Assembly (NCBI RefSeq): GCF_000250635.1
Contig: NC_016940.1
Coordinates: 434,001-498,000 of the forward strand
Reading direction: 5' to 3'
Length of the DNA stretch: 64,000 bases
From: Saprospira grandis str. Lewin
GTDB taxonomy: Bacteria; Bacteroidota; Bacteroidia; Chitinophagales; Saprospiraceae
This document shows positions 8,194 to 15,397 of the stretch, one piece after another; position 1 is the first letter of the stretch, and each line of letters starts with the position of its first letter. The translations under genes were made by a program, and so were the position numbers. The notes beneath the pieces are model-generated. The model did not search any database. It saw only the letters and a list, made by a program, of their open reading frames with translations, and was not told where the DNA came from.

Positions 8194-9111
8194 ATGTACT
8201 ATAAGCTTTTTTTTCTGCTCGCTCTGCCGAGCCTGCTCTTCGCCCAAAATGATTATCCCCAAAAAGAAATTGAACTCTCCGAACTGGCCGTAAGACTACA
8301 ACAAGAAAGAGATAGCTTCAACCGAAGCTTGCTGGCCCAAAACCTGAAAACCGAACTGCAAAATACCCTGCAAGATACCCAAAGCTATAGCTACCCCTTT
8401 GAACAACTAAAAGGAGTCTCCCTCCTCAATGCCCCCGATAAAAGTTTTCGCATCTTTAGCTGGGAGCTATATGTAGATAAAGACCATTACACCCAATTCG
8501 GCTTTATCCAAAAAGCAGATGGCCAACTGTTTTTCCTCAATGATAAGTCCGACGAAATGAGAAGCCCACAGTTTGGCCGACTCTCCGCCAATAATTGGTA
8601 TGGTGCCCTCTATTATAATATACAGCCCTTCGAGTCGAACGGAAAACAGTATTATCTGCTCTTTGGCCGAGATTCTTACTCTTTCTTCGACCGTAGAAAG
8701 GTGCTCGATATCCTCTATTTTGACCAAAAAGGAGCCCCCAAGTTTGGCCAAAATATTATCGATATTAAAGATGGCCGTGGCATGAAGCGAACCGTTAGCC
8801 GCCATATTGTCCAATACTCTGCCGCCGTCTCCGCTGTGCTCAATTATAATCCCGACCAACAAAAAGTGATCTTCGATCACCTGATTTATGGCCGAGCCGT
8901 CCCCGGCGCTCCCGCCTCTAATGTGCCCGACGGTAGCTACTGCGGCCTAGAACTCAAAAAAGGCCGCTGGGTATACATCGATAAGGTCTTTAAAGATGAC
9001 CCCAATAATGTGCTGGTCAATGACCAAAGCCCTATCGAAATTATGAAGCGAACGCCCAAAAAGAAAAGAGAAAGTAATCTCCAAAAGATGTTTGGCAACC
9101 GCAAAAAATAA
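8194..9111 (+). CDS. Secreted protein of unknown function
   Basis: This 305-residue protein has a clear signal peptide (MYYKLFFLLALPSLLFAQ), cleaved near residue 18. It carries no recognised catalytic motif. A central region reads FRIFSWELYVDKDHYTQFGF and is followed by strands ending YGRAVPGAPASNVPDGSYCG. I have an impression of a conserved Bacteroidota secreted family, but cannot name one. The C-terminus is very basic (KRTPKKKRESNLQKMFGNRKK region) and lacks a T9SS sorting domain. It is transcribed alone and ends in a strong terminator. Its neighbours, cas10 on one side and the HTTM operon on the other, do not suggest a role. Confidence 0.75.
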   Translation: MYYKLFFLLALPSLLFAQNDYPQKEIELSELAVRLQQERDSFNRSLLAQNLKTELQNTLQDTQSYSYPFEQLKGVSLLNAPDKSFRIFSWELYVDKDHYTQFGFIQKADGQLFFLNDKSDEMRSPQFGRLSANNWYGALYYNIQPFESNGKQYYLLFGRDSYSFFDRRKVLDILYFDQKGAPKFGQNIIDIKDGRGMKRTVSRHIVQYSAAVSAVLNYNPDQQKVIFDHLIYGRAVPGAPASNVPDGSYCGLELKKGRWVYIDKVFKDDPNNVLVNDQSPIEIMKRTPKKKRESNLQKMFGNRKK

Positions 9112-9118
9112 TGATAAA

Positions 9119-9152
9119 GAGCGCCTATCCCCTATCGGATAGGCGCTCTTTT
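9119..9152 (+). terminator. Rho-independent terminator of the 8194 gene
   Basis: A perfect 12-bp stem (GAGCGCCTATCC / GGATAGGCGCTC) with a 6-nt loop is followed by TTTT. It starts seven bases after the stop codon. Confidence 0.9.
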
Positions 9153-9164
9153 CGTCTATAAAAC

Positions 9165-9322
9165 CCCGCCAAGGGCTGGCTCGGCCCAGCGCTGCGGAGG
9201 GGTGGCCGAAGGCCAGACCCAGGGCGAAACGAAGTGGAGCCCGCAGGGCCGAACAGACCTGTGAGCCCCGTAGCATAGCGGCGGCCGACCTAGGCGATAG
9301 CCTAGCCGGCCGCGGGCCCCAA
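9165..9322 (-). repeat. GGGGCC-family intergenic hairpin repeat, copy 3
   Basis: The GGGGCC end faces the HTTM gene stop, 22 bp away. The first hairpin is long: CCGGCTAGCC pairs with GGCTAGGtCGG across the end of the copy. The core GCTCGGCCCTGCGG is changed to GTTCGGCCCTGCGG, and the variable hairpin after it is degenerate here. Confidence 0.85.
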
Positions 9323-9343
9323 ATCCCCCTTATATATATGGCC

Positions 9344-10648
9344 CTAATCTGGAGCAGGAAGCACCCAATCCCAGTTTTTCCAACCATTCTCGGCCTCCAA
9401 AAGGTTGTAGTTGGGGTCAATCAAACGGGCAGATGGCCGACCATTCCAAGATACCCAGCTCTCCGCATAGATGGCCCGAGCCCCATGCCGCCGCCCCAAA
9501 TCTTTGGCATAGGCCAGAATCATGTCGGGCTGAAAACGCATCTGCTGCAATTGCCAGGGCTCTAAATTATCCTCCGGATAGAGCAATTTTTGACGGCCAT
9601 TTTGGTCAATTAAGCGATAATGCAATTGCCCCACTTTCTCGACCAACATGACCCGCCAACTAAAGCGAAAACCCTGCTCCTGCCAACAAACTGGCCCCTT
9701 ATACAACAAAAAACGCCAAGGAAATAGCAGTTGCCAACTAAAGAAAATGACCCAAATGGCCCCCTGCAATTTGGGCCAATACAAGCGATAAGGCCGCTCC
9801 AAATGCTCCTGCGGCAGATAGATGAAGCGAAAGCGCCCCAATTCCTCCGCCGAGAAGAAAACCAAGGCCAGGCCCATCATCACATAGGGAAAAAGCCCAA
9901 TGGAAAAAAGCAAAGCCGTCATCGCATGAAAGAGGATAACAAATAAATAGGCCCAAGGGCGCGTTTTGCGGAAACTCAAGCCAAAAGGAACCAGCAAATC
10001 ATAGAAAAAACCCGCCCAAGACATGAGGAAAGCCGTAGGTCCCCAAGCCAGAATAGGGCCCAAAATAGGATAGGAAGAACGAGCCGATAACCAAATGCTT
10101 AGGGGCTGCGCCCGAAACCACCAGTCGGGCTCTAGCTTGGCTAGGGCCGCATAGATATAGAGTATGGCGATCAGAAACTTGGGCAAGAGGAAGTAGTAGT
10201 TGGGCAAATGCCGCCGCCGCAGGCTGGGCCGAAAAAAAGCATCCACAGAAGCATTGCAATGCAAGGGAACAAAACAAAGCAGAAAGGCCAATAAGGACAC
10301 AAAATAGTAGTGGTTCAAATAAAGGCATTTCTCCCAAAGCTCAAAGTAGCTAAAGAGCAAAAAATAGAGCGCCATGCTCCAGCGATAAAAGGCGCCCAGC
10401 AAAACCCCCAAGGCCGCCAAAAGCATCAGGCTGTATAGGAAATAGCAAAGCTGAGGAGAAGCCAAAGGCAGCCAGTCCCAACCCCAAAAACGAAAGTGAT
10501 AATCGGGCGATAAATAGAAGTCTTCGATCCAACCCTTGGCCCAAAAGCGTATGCCCGACCAAAGAAAAAGACCCCCCAATACAATGCGAAAAAGCAGAAG
10601 GGGAAGAACTTCCCGCTCCTGCTTTAGGTATGCTTTAATCGCCGTCAT
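9344..10648 (-). CDS. HTTM-domain integral membrane protein (vitamin K-dependent gamma-carboxylase-like)
   Basis: The protein has 434 residues when started at the ATG at 10648 (MTAIKAYLKQ), which overlaps the imelysin stop by 14 bp. A longer frame from 10705 would overlap by 70 bp and is less likely. Several hydrophobic segments (for example PLLLFRIVLGGLFLWSG and FYDLLVPFGLSF) and the motifs WEKCLYLNHYYF and AALAKLEPDWW match the bacterial HTTM family. The C-terminal soluble part has IYAESWVSWNGRPSARLIDP. Bacterial HTTM proteins are often encoded beside imelysin and di-haem oxidoreductase genes, as here; their reaction is not established. Last gene of the operon. Confidence 0.8.
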   Translation of the reverse strand: MTAIKAYLKQEREVLPLLLFRIVLGGLFLWSGIRFWAKGWIEDFYLSPDYHFRFWGWDWLPLASPQLCYFLYSLMLLAALGVLLGAFYRWSMALYFLLFSYFELWEKCLYLNHYYFVSLLAFLLCFVPLHCNASVDAFFRPSLRRRHLPNYYFLLPKFLIAILYIYAALAKLEPDWWFRAQPLSIWLSARSSYPILGPILAWGPTAFLMSWAGFFYDLLVPFGLSFRKTRPWAYLFVILFHAMTALLFSIGLFPYVMMGLALVFFSAEELGRFRFIYLPQEHLERPYRLYWPKLQGAIWVIFFSWQLLFPWRFLLYKGPVCWQEQGFRFSWRVMLVEKVGQLHYRLIDQNGRQKLLYPEDNLEPWQLQQMRFQPDMILAYAKDLGRRHGARAIYAESWVSWNGRPSARLIDPNYNLLEAENGWKNWDWVLPAPD

Positions 10649-11681
10649 TGTCGCTAGGTAAGACCGTGATGCCAAAAACAGCCGCCATATCATTGGAGAG
10701 CGCAAGGTAAATGGCTCGACTCAAATCATAGAGCTGCTCGACCTCCTCCGGTTGGTTCTGCAAAGCAGCCTGCAAATCATCGCCTAGGCTTTCGCAAAGG
10801 CTGATGGCGGCCTGCAAATTGGCCAAAAACTGGGCGGGAACCTCATTGCTGCTTTCCGATTCCCAATAGGCCTGCAAATTGGGCGTGCCCAATAAAAAGG
10901 CATTTTCCAAACCCTCAAAATTGGCCTTCAATAGGCCTATGCTAAAGTGCGCATCGGGATGTTCAACCGATTCGGGCAGGAAAATCCCATCGTTCTCCTT
11001 GCCCAAGGGTTTTCCTAACTTCTTGCGGCTCATCTCCTGGGCCAAGTTAATCATTCCGTTGCTCAGCTCACTAATGGCCGAGCCCAATTCATAACCTTCG
11101 GCAGCAGCAAAACGCTGGCCCTCCCCCTGATTTTCCCAAATGTCCTGCGGTTTTTGCATCTCTAGGGCCAAATGCTGCACCGCCAAACGCAGGTAATCCG
11201 CCCGACGAGCAGAAAAAGGCAATTGCTGACTACTGTCGGCAAATAATAGGTATTCTATAGCCGAAAGGCTTTTGGCATAACTGCTCTGTTGCCGCATATA
11301 CAGGCTGTCTAGCGTTCGGCTCGTATCCGAAATGCTGGCTTCTATAGAACTGCCATTGGCGGGACTCCGCCCTATGCCCCAATGCAAATATTGGCTTTTC
11401 ATTTCGCCAAAAACAAAGGGTTCTGCAGCCCCCCAAGCCCTTGCGGCCTGCCGCCAAGCTTCACGAGCATCGGTCAAACTGGCATTGCTGGGCTGCGCCA
11501 AAAACAAATTAACCTTAGTGGCTAAGTTGGGGCCCTGGGCCGCTACCTCTTGCCAAGCTGGGGCAATAACTTCTGTTTGCCAAGCTTGCAAAAGGGCCGT
11601 TTTATCAAAACTGTCCTGCTTGCTACAAGCAAAAAGGAAACAAAGGCTGGTCATAGCCAATAGAGAAGCTAATCGTTTCAT
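10635..11681 (-). CDS. Imelysin-family lipoprotein
   Basis: This 348-residue protein has a lipoprotein signal (MKRLASLLAMTSLCFLFAC, Cys19). The sequence REAWRQAARAWGAAEPFVFG at 75-94 and the later AIEYLLF match the all-helical imelysin fold seen in iron-regulated outer-membrane or periplasmic proteins such as insulin-cleaving membrane protease (ICMP)/IrpA. I do not see a full GxHxxE metal motif, so protease activity is doubtful. The gene lies between the di-haem oxidoreductase and the HTTM gene, the typical Bacteroidota order. The shared operon suggests a role in iron or haem handling at the envelope (inference). Confidence 0.8.
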   Translation of the reverse strand: MKRLASLLAMTSLCFLFACSKQDSFDKTALLQAWQTEVIAPAWQEVAAQGPNLATKVNLFLAQPSNASLTDAREAWRQAARAWGAAEPFVFGEMKSQYLHWGIGRSPANGSSIEASISDTSRTLDSLYMRQQSSYAKSLSAIEYLLFADSSQQLPFSARRADYLRLAVQHLALEMQKPQDIWENQGEGQRFAAAEGYELGSAISELSNGMINLAQEMSRKKLGKPLGKENDGIFLPESVEHPDAHFSIGLLKANFEGLENAFLLGTPNLQAYWESESSNEVPAQFLANLQAAISLCESLGDDLQAALQNQPEEVEQLYDLSRAIYLALSNDMAAVFGITVLPSDNDGD

Positions 11682-11704
11682 ATTATATATAGTAGTTTTA
11701 TTTT

Positions 11705-11822
11705 TGGGGCCTCCGCTGCGCTACGCTTGCGGCGCTACGTTACAGGGCTCGCTATTCGCTCGGCCCTTCAGCGCTTGTAGCGCTTCGGTCTGGCCTTCGG
11801 CCACCCTTTCACATCGCTAGGC
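11705..11822 (+). repeat. GGGGCC-family intergenic hairpin repeat, copy 4
   Basis: A standard copy: GGGGCC end 24 bp from the imelysin start, CGCTACG, GGGCTCGC, GCTCGGCCCT, a variable hairpin AGCGC-TTGTA-GCGCT, the hairpin TGGCCTTCGGCCA and the CATCGCTAGGCC end. Confidence 0.9.
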
Positions 11823-11992
11823 CTGCGGCGGCTGCGCCGCCTGCAAGACGCAGGAAGTAGGGCCTAGTTGGCATAGCTCGCAAATCACCCCTTCAGATCG
11901 GTTACTCCCTTTGGTCGTCGAACGGCGGACTAAAGTCCTTGTTGTGACCTGCGGCGGCTGCGCCGCCTGCAAGACGCAGGAAGTAGGGCCAG
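11822..11992 (+). repeat. 43-bp direct repeat pair flanking a TTACTCCC hairpin module (extension of copy 4)
   Basis: The 43 bases at 11822-11864 are repeated exactly at 11948-11990 (start CCTGCGGCGGCTGCGCCGCC, end AAGTAGGGCC). Between them lies a module beginning GGTTACTCCCTTTGG, then a GGAC-TAAA-GTCC hairpin and CTTGTTGT. The same module occurs in copy 2 near 3740-3790 with the stem GGCC-TAAA-GGCC. The block ends two bases before the di-haem oxidoreductase stop. Confidence 0.85.
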
Positions 11993-11993
11993 A

Positions 11994-13385
11994 TTAAAGA
12001 GAGTTTAAAAATTCGAGCACTTGGCTGCGCTCTTCTGCGCTTAGGGCCATAAAGGCATCTTTAGCCGCTTCGGCTTCTCCCCCATGCCAGAGGATGGCCT
12101 CTTCTATATTTCGGGCTCGGCCATCATGCAAAAGCTCTGAATGCTCATTGACGGTAGAAATGAGGCCCAAGCCCCAAAGAGGTTGTGTTCGCCACTCTTG
12201 GCCATTGGCTAGATAATCGGGGCGGTTATCGGCTAGGCCTGCGCCCATATCATGTAAGAGAAAGTCGCTATAGGGATAAATCTTTTGATTAGACAGAGGG
12301 GCCAAGGCATGCACTCCTGTCTCAAAACTCGGGCGATGGCAATCGCCACAGCCCATCTCTAGAAATAATTTTTTGCCTTTAAGGACCCTTTGGTCTTTCC
12401 AATCTCTGCGAGCGGGCACGGCCAAGGCCTGCAAATAAAGTTCTACTCTATCTAAGGTCTGATCATCTAGTTCGTAGCCTTGGGCATTATTGCCATTAGG
12501 CGCTTGCTGGCAGTCGGTTTGGCCCGGACTACAATTTTGCTCGGGAAAAAGAGAGGAACTAATGCCCATATCCCCCTGAAAAGCGGCAGTAATCTGTTCT
12601 CTTAAAGTGGCAGCATTGGCTTTCCAGCCATAACGGCCGAGCAGTTGTCCGTTAGCGCTCGGAATCCAATTGGCCCGTCCAGACACCCCATTTCCATCTA
12701 TATCTTGTGGATCTTCTAGGGCCAAGATACTCTGTTCGGGAATAGCTTCTATCAGCCCCATCCCCACTAATTGGTTGGCTACCCTTGGCGATATTTCTAC
12801 ATCTGCGGCCAAGGGGCCATAGGCTAATTCTTGTACCCCATAAGTAGGTTTGCGCAACTCATAGCTACTGCCATCGGGGTATTGCCCCTGAATATAATCG
12901 TAACTAATGCTAATTTTCCCCTCTGCCGCAACATTGTTAATCCCTTGGTCCTGTAGCTGCCCCCCATAAGAAGGTTCGGGCCAGTTTTTGGCCCCAGCCG
13001 AAGCGCCGGGCACCGACAAACGAAGCAAAAGGCCATGTCCCAGCTCCCCACTAAAAGCAGGAGAGCGCCCCCGCCCATCTTTAAAATGGCAGGAAGAACA
13101 AGCGACCGCATTAAACAATGGGCCTAGACCATCCCGGGCCGTTGTTGAAGCTGGAGAAGAGACCCAAGATTGATTAAAGAAGGAATTTCCCGTAAAAAAG
13201 GCCAATTCGTCCATAGAAGACAAACCCGAAGTTTGAAAACCAAAGGCATTTCGAGAACTATTAAAGACGGTGGTCGCCCCACCGCTATATTCTTCGCCAG
13301 CCTCTGCTTGCAAAGCCCCCTCTTCCTTTTTACAGGCTCCTAGGAGCAAGAAAGAAATGATGATAATGGGCAGTAATTTTTTCAT
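11994..13385 (-). CDS. Di-haem oxidoreductase-family (thiol oxidoreductase-like) lipoprotein
   Basis: The protein has 463 residues from the ATG at 13385 (MKKLLPIIIISFLLLGAC, lipobox Cys18). An upstream in-frame ATG at 13430 is unlikely because it precedes the signal peptide. Two CxxCH haem sites are present: ACSSCHFKDGRG near residue 94 and GCGDCHRPSFETG near residue 345. The domain layout matches the di-haem oxidoreductase (DUF1111) family, which carries electrons in the periplasm or outer membrane. It is the first gene of the operon with imelysin and HTTM; this group is common in Bacteroidota and is often iron-linked. A promoter box and a palindrome lie upstream. Confidence 0.85.
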   Translation of the reverse strand: MKKLLPIIIISFLLLGACKKEEGALQAEAGEEYSGGATTVFNSSRNAFGFQTSGLSSMDELAFFTGNSFFNQSWVSSPASTTARDGLGPLFNAVACSSCHFKDGRGRSPAFSGELGHGLLLRLSVPGASAGAKNWPEPSYGGQLQDQGINNVAAEGKISISYDYIQGQYPDGSSYELRKPTYGVQELAYGPLAADVEISPRVANQLVGMGLIEAIPEQSILALEDPQDIDGNGVSGRANWIPSANGQLLGRYGWKANAATLREQITAAFQGDMGISSSLFPEQNCSPGQTDCQQAPNGNNAQGYELDDQTLDRVELYLQALAVPARRDWKDQRVLKGKKLFLEMGCGDCHRPSFETGVHALAPLSNQKIYPYSDFLLHDMGAGLADNRPDYLANGQEWRTQPLWGLGLISTVNEHSELLHDGRARNIEEAILWHGGEAEAAKDAFMALSAEERSQVLEFLNSL

Positions 13386-13412
13386 ACAAATAGATATAAA
13401 GTGGTTCTGCCA

Positions 13413-13463
13413 CAAAAGTAAAAAATCCAACTTATTAAACTAGACTAATTCTTAATAAGAATT
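13413..13463 (-). promoter_or_regulatory. Promoter box and palindrome upstream of the di-haem oxidoreductase operon
   Basis: On the minus strand TACTTTTG (13413-13420) matches the minus-7 box TAnnTTTG. The minus-33 box is weak. An inverted repeat AATTCTT-AAT-AAGAATT (13447-13463) lies about 27 bp upstream of the box, where an activator or repressor could bind. Confidence 0.4.
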
Positions 13464-13529
13464 AAGAAATACCTTAAGAAAACAACTACATCTATGGCAT
13501 GGAGGAAAAAGCAACTAGCTTGAATCATT

Positions 13530-13855
13530 GCAAAGGAGTGTTGGCTGGAAAAAAAATGGTCTGGGGGATTTATTCTTAGCATTCGCTGGAAAAAAAACAG
13601 TCCATTGCAACTCAAAAAGAGCATTCGCTAGAAAAATAATGGTCTGGGGGATTTATTCTTAGCATTCGCTGGAAAAAAAACAGTCCATTGCAACTCAAAA
13701 AGAGCATTCGCTAGAAAAATAATGGTCTGAGGGATTTATTCTTAGCATTGGCTGGAAAAAAAACAGTCCATTGCAACTCAAAAAGAGCATTCGCTAGAAA
13801 AATAATGGTCTGGGGGATTTATTCTTAGCATTCGCTGGAAAAATGACGGTCCATT
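13530..13855. repeat. 83-bp tandem repeat array, about four units
   Basis: The string GGTCTGGGGGATTTATTC recurs at 13558, 13641, 13724 (one base changed) and 13807, so the period is exactly 83 bp. Each unit has two halves of 41-42 bp that both start AGCATTCGCT(A/G)GAAAAA; one goes on with CAGTCCATTGC, the other with AATGGTCTGGGG. These two strings are near reverse complements (one mismatch), so each unit can fold. The outer units are degenerate. Internal units are almost identical, which suggests recent expansion or gene-conversion-like homogenisation. No long open frame crosses the array. Confidence 0.9.
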
Positions 13856-14068
13856 CCAACTCTTTTAGCTCTTTTTGGCCATCAAGGCCAGTTCCCCCTT
13901 CTCTTTCAACAGTAAGATAGGATCATCAGCCAAATGATTTTTGAGTTTTAGCAACAGCAGGCCAGTAGGCTAAAGCCCTCTTTAACTGCAAAATAGGGAG
14001 TATTTCTGGCCTAAAACTAATATTTAGTACATTATTTAGTTAAAAAAGTTAGATTTATTTGCAAAACA

Positions 14069-14100
14069 TTTGACTTTACGAAAGTTTATCCATAGGTTTA
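14069..14100 (+). promoter_or_regulatory. Candidate promoter of the 14140 gene
   Basis: TTTG at 14069-14072, 20 bp spacer, TAGGTTTA at 14093-14100. This fits the Bacteroidota sigma-A consensus TTTG-N19/20-TAnnTTTG with one mismatch. The start codon is 40 bp downstream. Confidence 0.5.
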
Positions 14101-14139
14101 TAACGTATCAATTATTTATAATAATTAAATTCATTTCCT

Positions 14140-15108
14140 ATGAATGATCTAGTTCGTTGGTCTAAGCTGATCAACTTCTTTATTTCGGTTACCGATGGCT
14201 CGCATCGCAAGATGTATCTCTTGGCTACCGATCATCTTCACAAGCTGCAAGAGATGGCGGTTCATGACCCATTTTTGCAAGACTTGCTTACTTTTTTGTT
14301 GCCCTTTTACAACAGCTTTATTGCGCAGTATCGAAAGAGCAATCAGGACCGTATTCTCTTGGCGGAAAAGACGGCCGATTTGAACGACATGTTGGTAGAG
14401 CTTTCTACAAACAAGATTCGTCAGTGGGATATTCAGATTCAGGGCGTTTATGACATGCGAAGCAATGTATACAAACGTCTATTGCCAGACGGAAGGGGGC
14501 CTTTTCAGACCAACTCTTATGAAATGCGGATTGAGGCTATTTTAAGTTTGGCGGAGCGGCTAAACCTAGACCCTCAACTGAGTGCTTTGGGCCAAGACGT
14601 AGAAGCTTATGGTTTGCAGCTACAAAGTTTGCGCATGCAGCAGCAGGGCATAAAGGTCTATCGTTCGGCTAACTCTAAAGCTTTGGAAGAGCAGCGTTTG
14701 GAATTGGCCAAGGGCTTGTATGCTGTATTTTGCCGACTAAAGGGCCACTATTATGAGGAGCTCTATGAGGTAGAGAAATTTTACAAACTTCATTACTTCC
14801 GTACGAGCAATGACAACAATGGGTTGCCTGATCAGGAGGTCAATAGCTTTGAGATTAGCTTAGAGGCCAATAGTCGTTCTGGACAATTGGAAGACCTCTT
14901 GGAAGGGGGCCAAAACATTCGCCTTACTCATTTGGAGGGAGCGCAGCTACAGTATTATACCGTGGTCAATGCGGTAGACACTCCTTTGGAGGAGCATAAC
15001 CTCGACCCCTTGCAATCGGTTATTTTGACTGTAGCCGATGGGCACCAACTCTTGGTTGTGAATAATACGCATGGCATCCCGGCCAAGCTTCAGGTAGAAA
15101 TCCTTTAA
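14140..15108 (+). CDS. Cytosolic protein of unknown function
   Basis: The protein has 322 residues, with no signal peptide and no membrane segment. The first 210 residues look helical (for example MYLLATDHLHKLQEM, LPFYNSFIAQYRKS) and the last 90 are strand-rich (EISLEANSRSG, QYYTVVNAVD, VILTVADGHQLLVVNN), so it may be two domains. I do not recognise a family. It stands alone between an 83-bp tandem array and two terminators, with its own promoter. Its codon use and base composition resemble those of the neighbouring genes. Confidence 0.7.
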   Translation: MNDLVRWSKLINFFISVTDGSHRKMYLLATDHLHKLQEMAVHDPFLQDLLTFLLPFYNSFIAQYRKSNQDRILLAEKTADLNDMLVELSTNKIRQWDIQIQGVYDMRSNVYKRLLPDGRGPFQTNSYEMRIEAILSLAERLNLDPQLSALGQDVEAYGLQLQSLRMQQQGIKVYRSANSKALEEQRLELAKGLYAVFCRLKGHYYEELYEVEKFYKLHYFRTSNDNNGLPDQEVNSFEISLEANSRSGQLEDLLEGGQNIRLTHLEGAQLQYYTVVNAVDTPLEEHNLDPLQSVILTVADGHQLLVVNNTHGIPAKLQVEIL

Positions 15109-15163
15109 TTAGCCCATCTGCTGAGCAGCTATCTATAGATCTCTAGCTAGCAGTATAGACAGA

Positions 15164-15209
15164 AAAACAGGAGTAGCTCCTTAGGGGGCTAGCTCCTGTT
15201 TTGTTTTTT
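15164..15209 (+). terminator. Rho-independent terminator of the 14140 gene
   Basis: The stem AACAGGAG / CTCCTGTT is extended by an inner TAGC / GCTA pairing and followed by TTTGTTTTTT. It lies about 55 bp after the stop codon. Confidence 0.85.
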
Positions 15210-15302
15210 CATCTATTGACTGCTTGTCCTTAAGCTCTACATTTATTTTTCATCTTTGGAGGCTTGGCCAACTCCTCCATAAGGACAAACTGTATATTCC
15301 TT

Positions 15303-15339
15303 CAAATAAAAAAACCAGTCTGCAGAAGCAGACTGGTTT
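15303..15339 (-). terminator. Rho-independent terminator of the 1099-residue protein gene
   Basis: Perfect 12-bp stem AAACCAGTCTGC / GCAGACTGGTTT with a 4-nt loop (15312-15339), followed on the minus strand by TTTTATTTG. A second small hairpin (TTTTATCT / AGATAAAA, 15352-15373) lies between it and the stop codon. Confidence 0.85.
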
Positions 15340-15397
15340 GAGGTTAATGTATTTTATCTTGGCAGAGATAAAACAGCTTCAAATAGTAGGAAGAGGA

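Noticed and set aside
13530-13855. 83-bp array as a CRISPR array
   Set aside because: The whole 83-bp unit is conserved, including what would be spacers, so it is a plain tandem repeat.
13880-13965. Short minus-strand frame reading LLKLKNHLADDPILLLKEKG, possible gene remnant
   Set aside because: Only about 32 codons after an in-frame stop, with no family recognised; kept out of the feature list.
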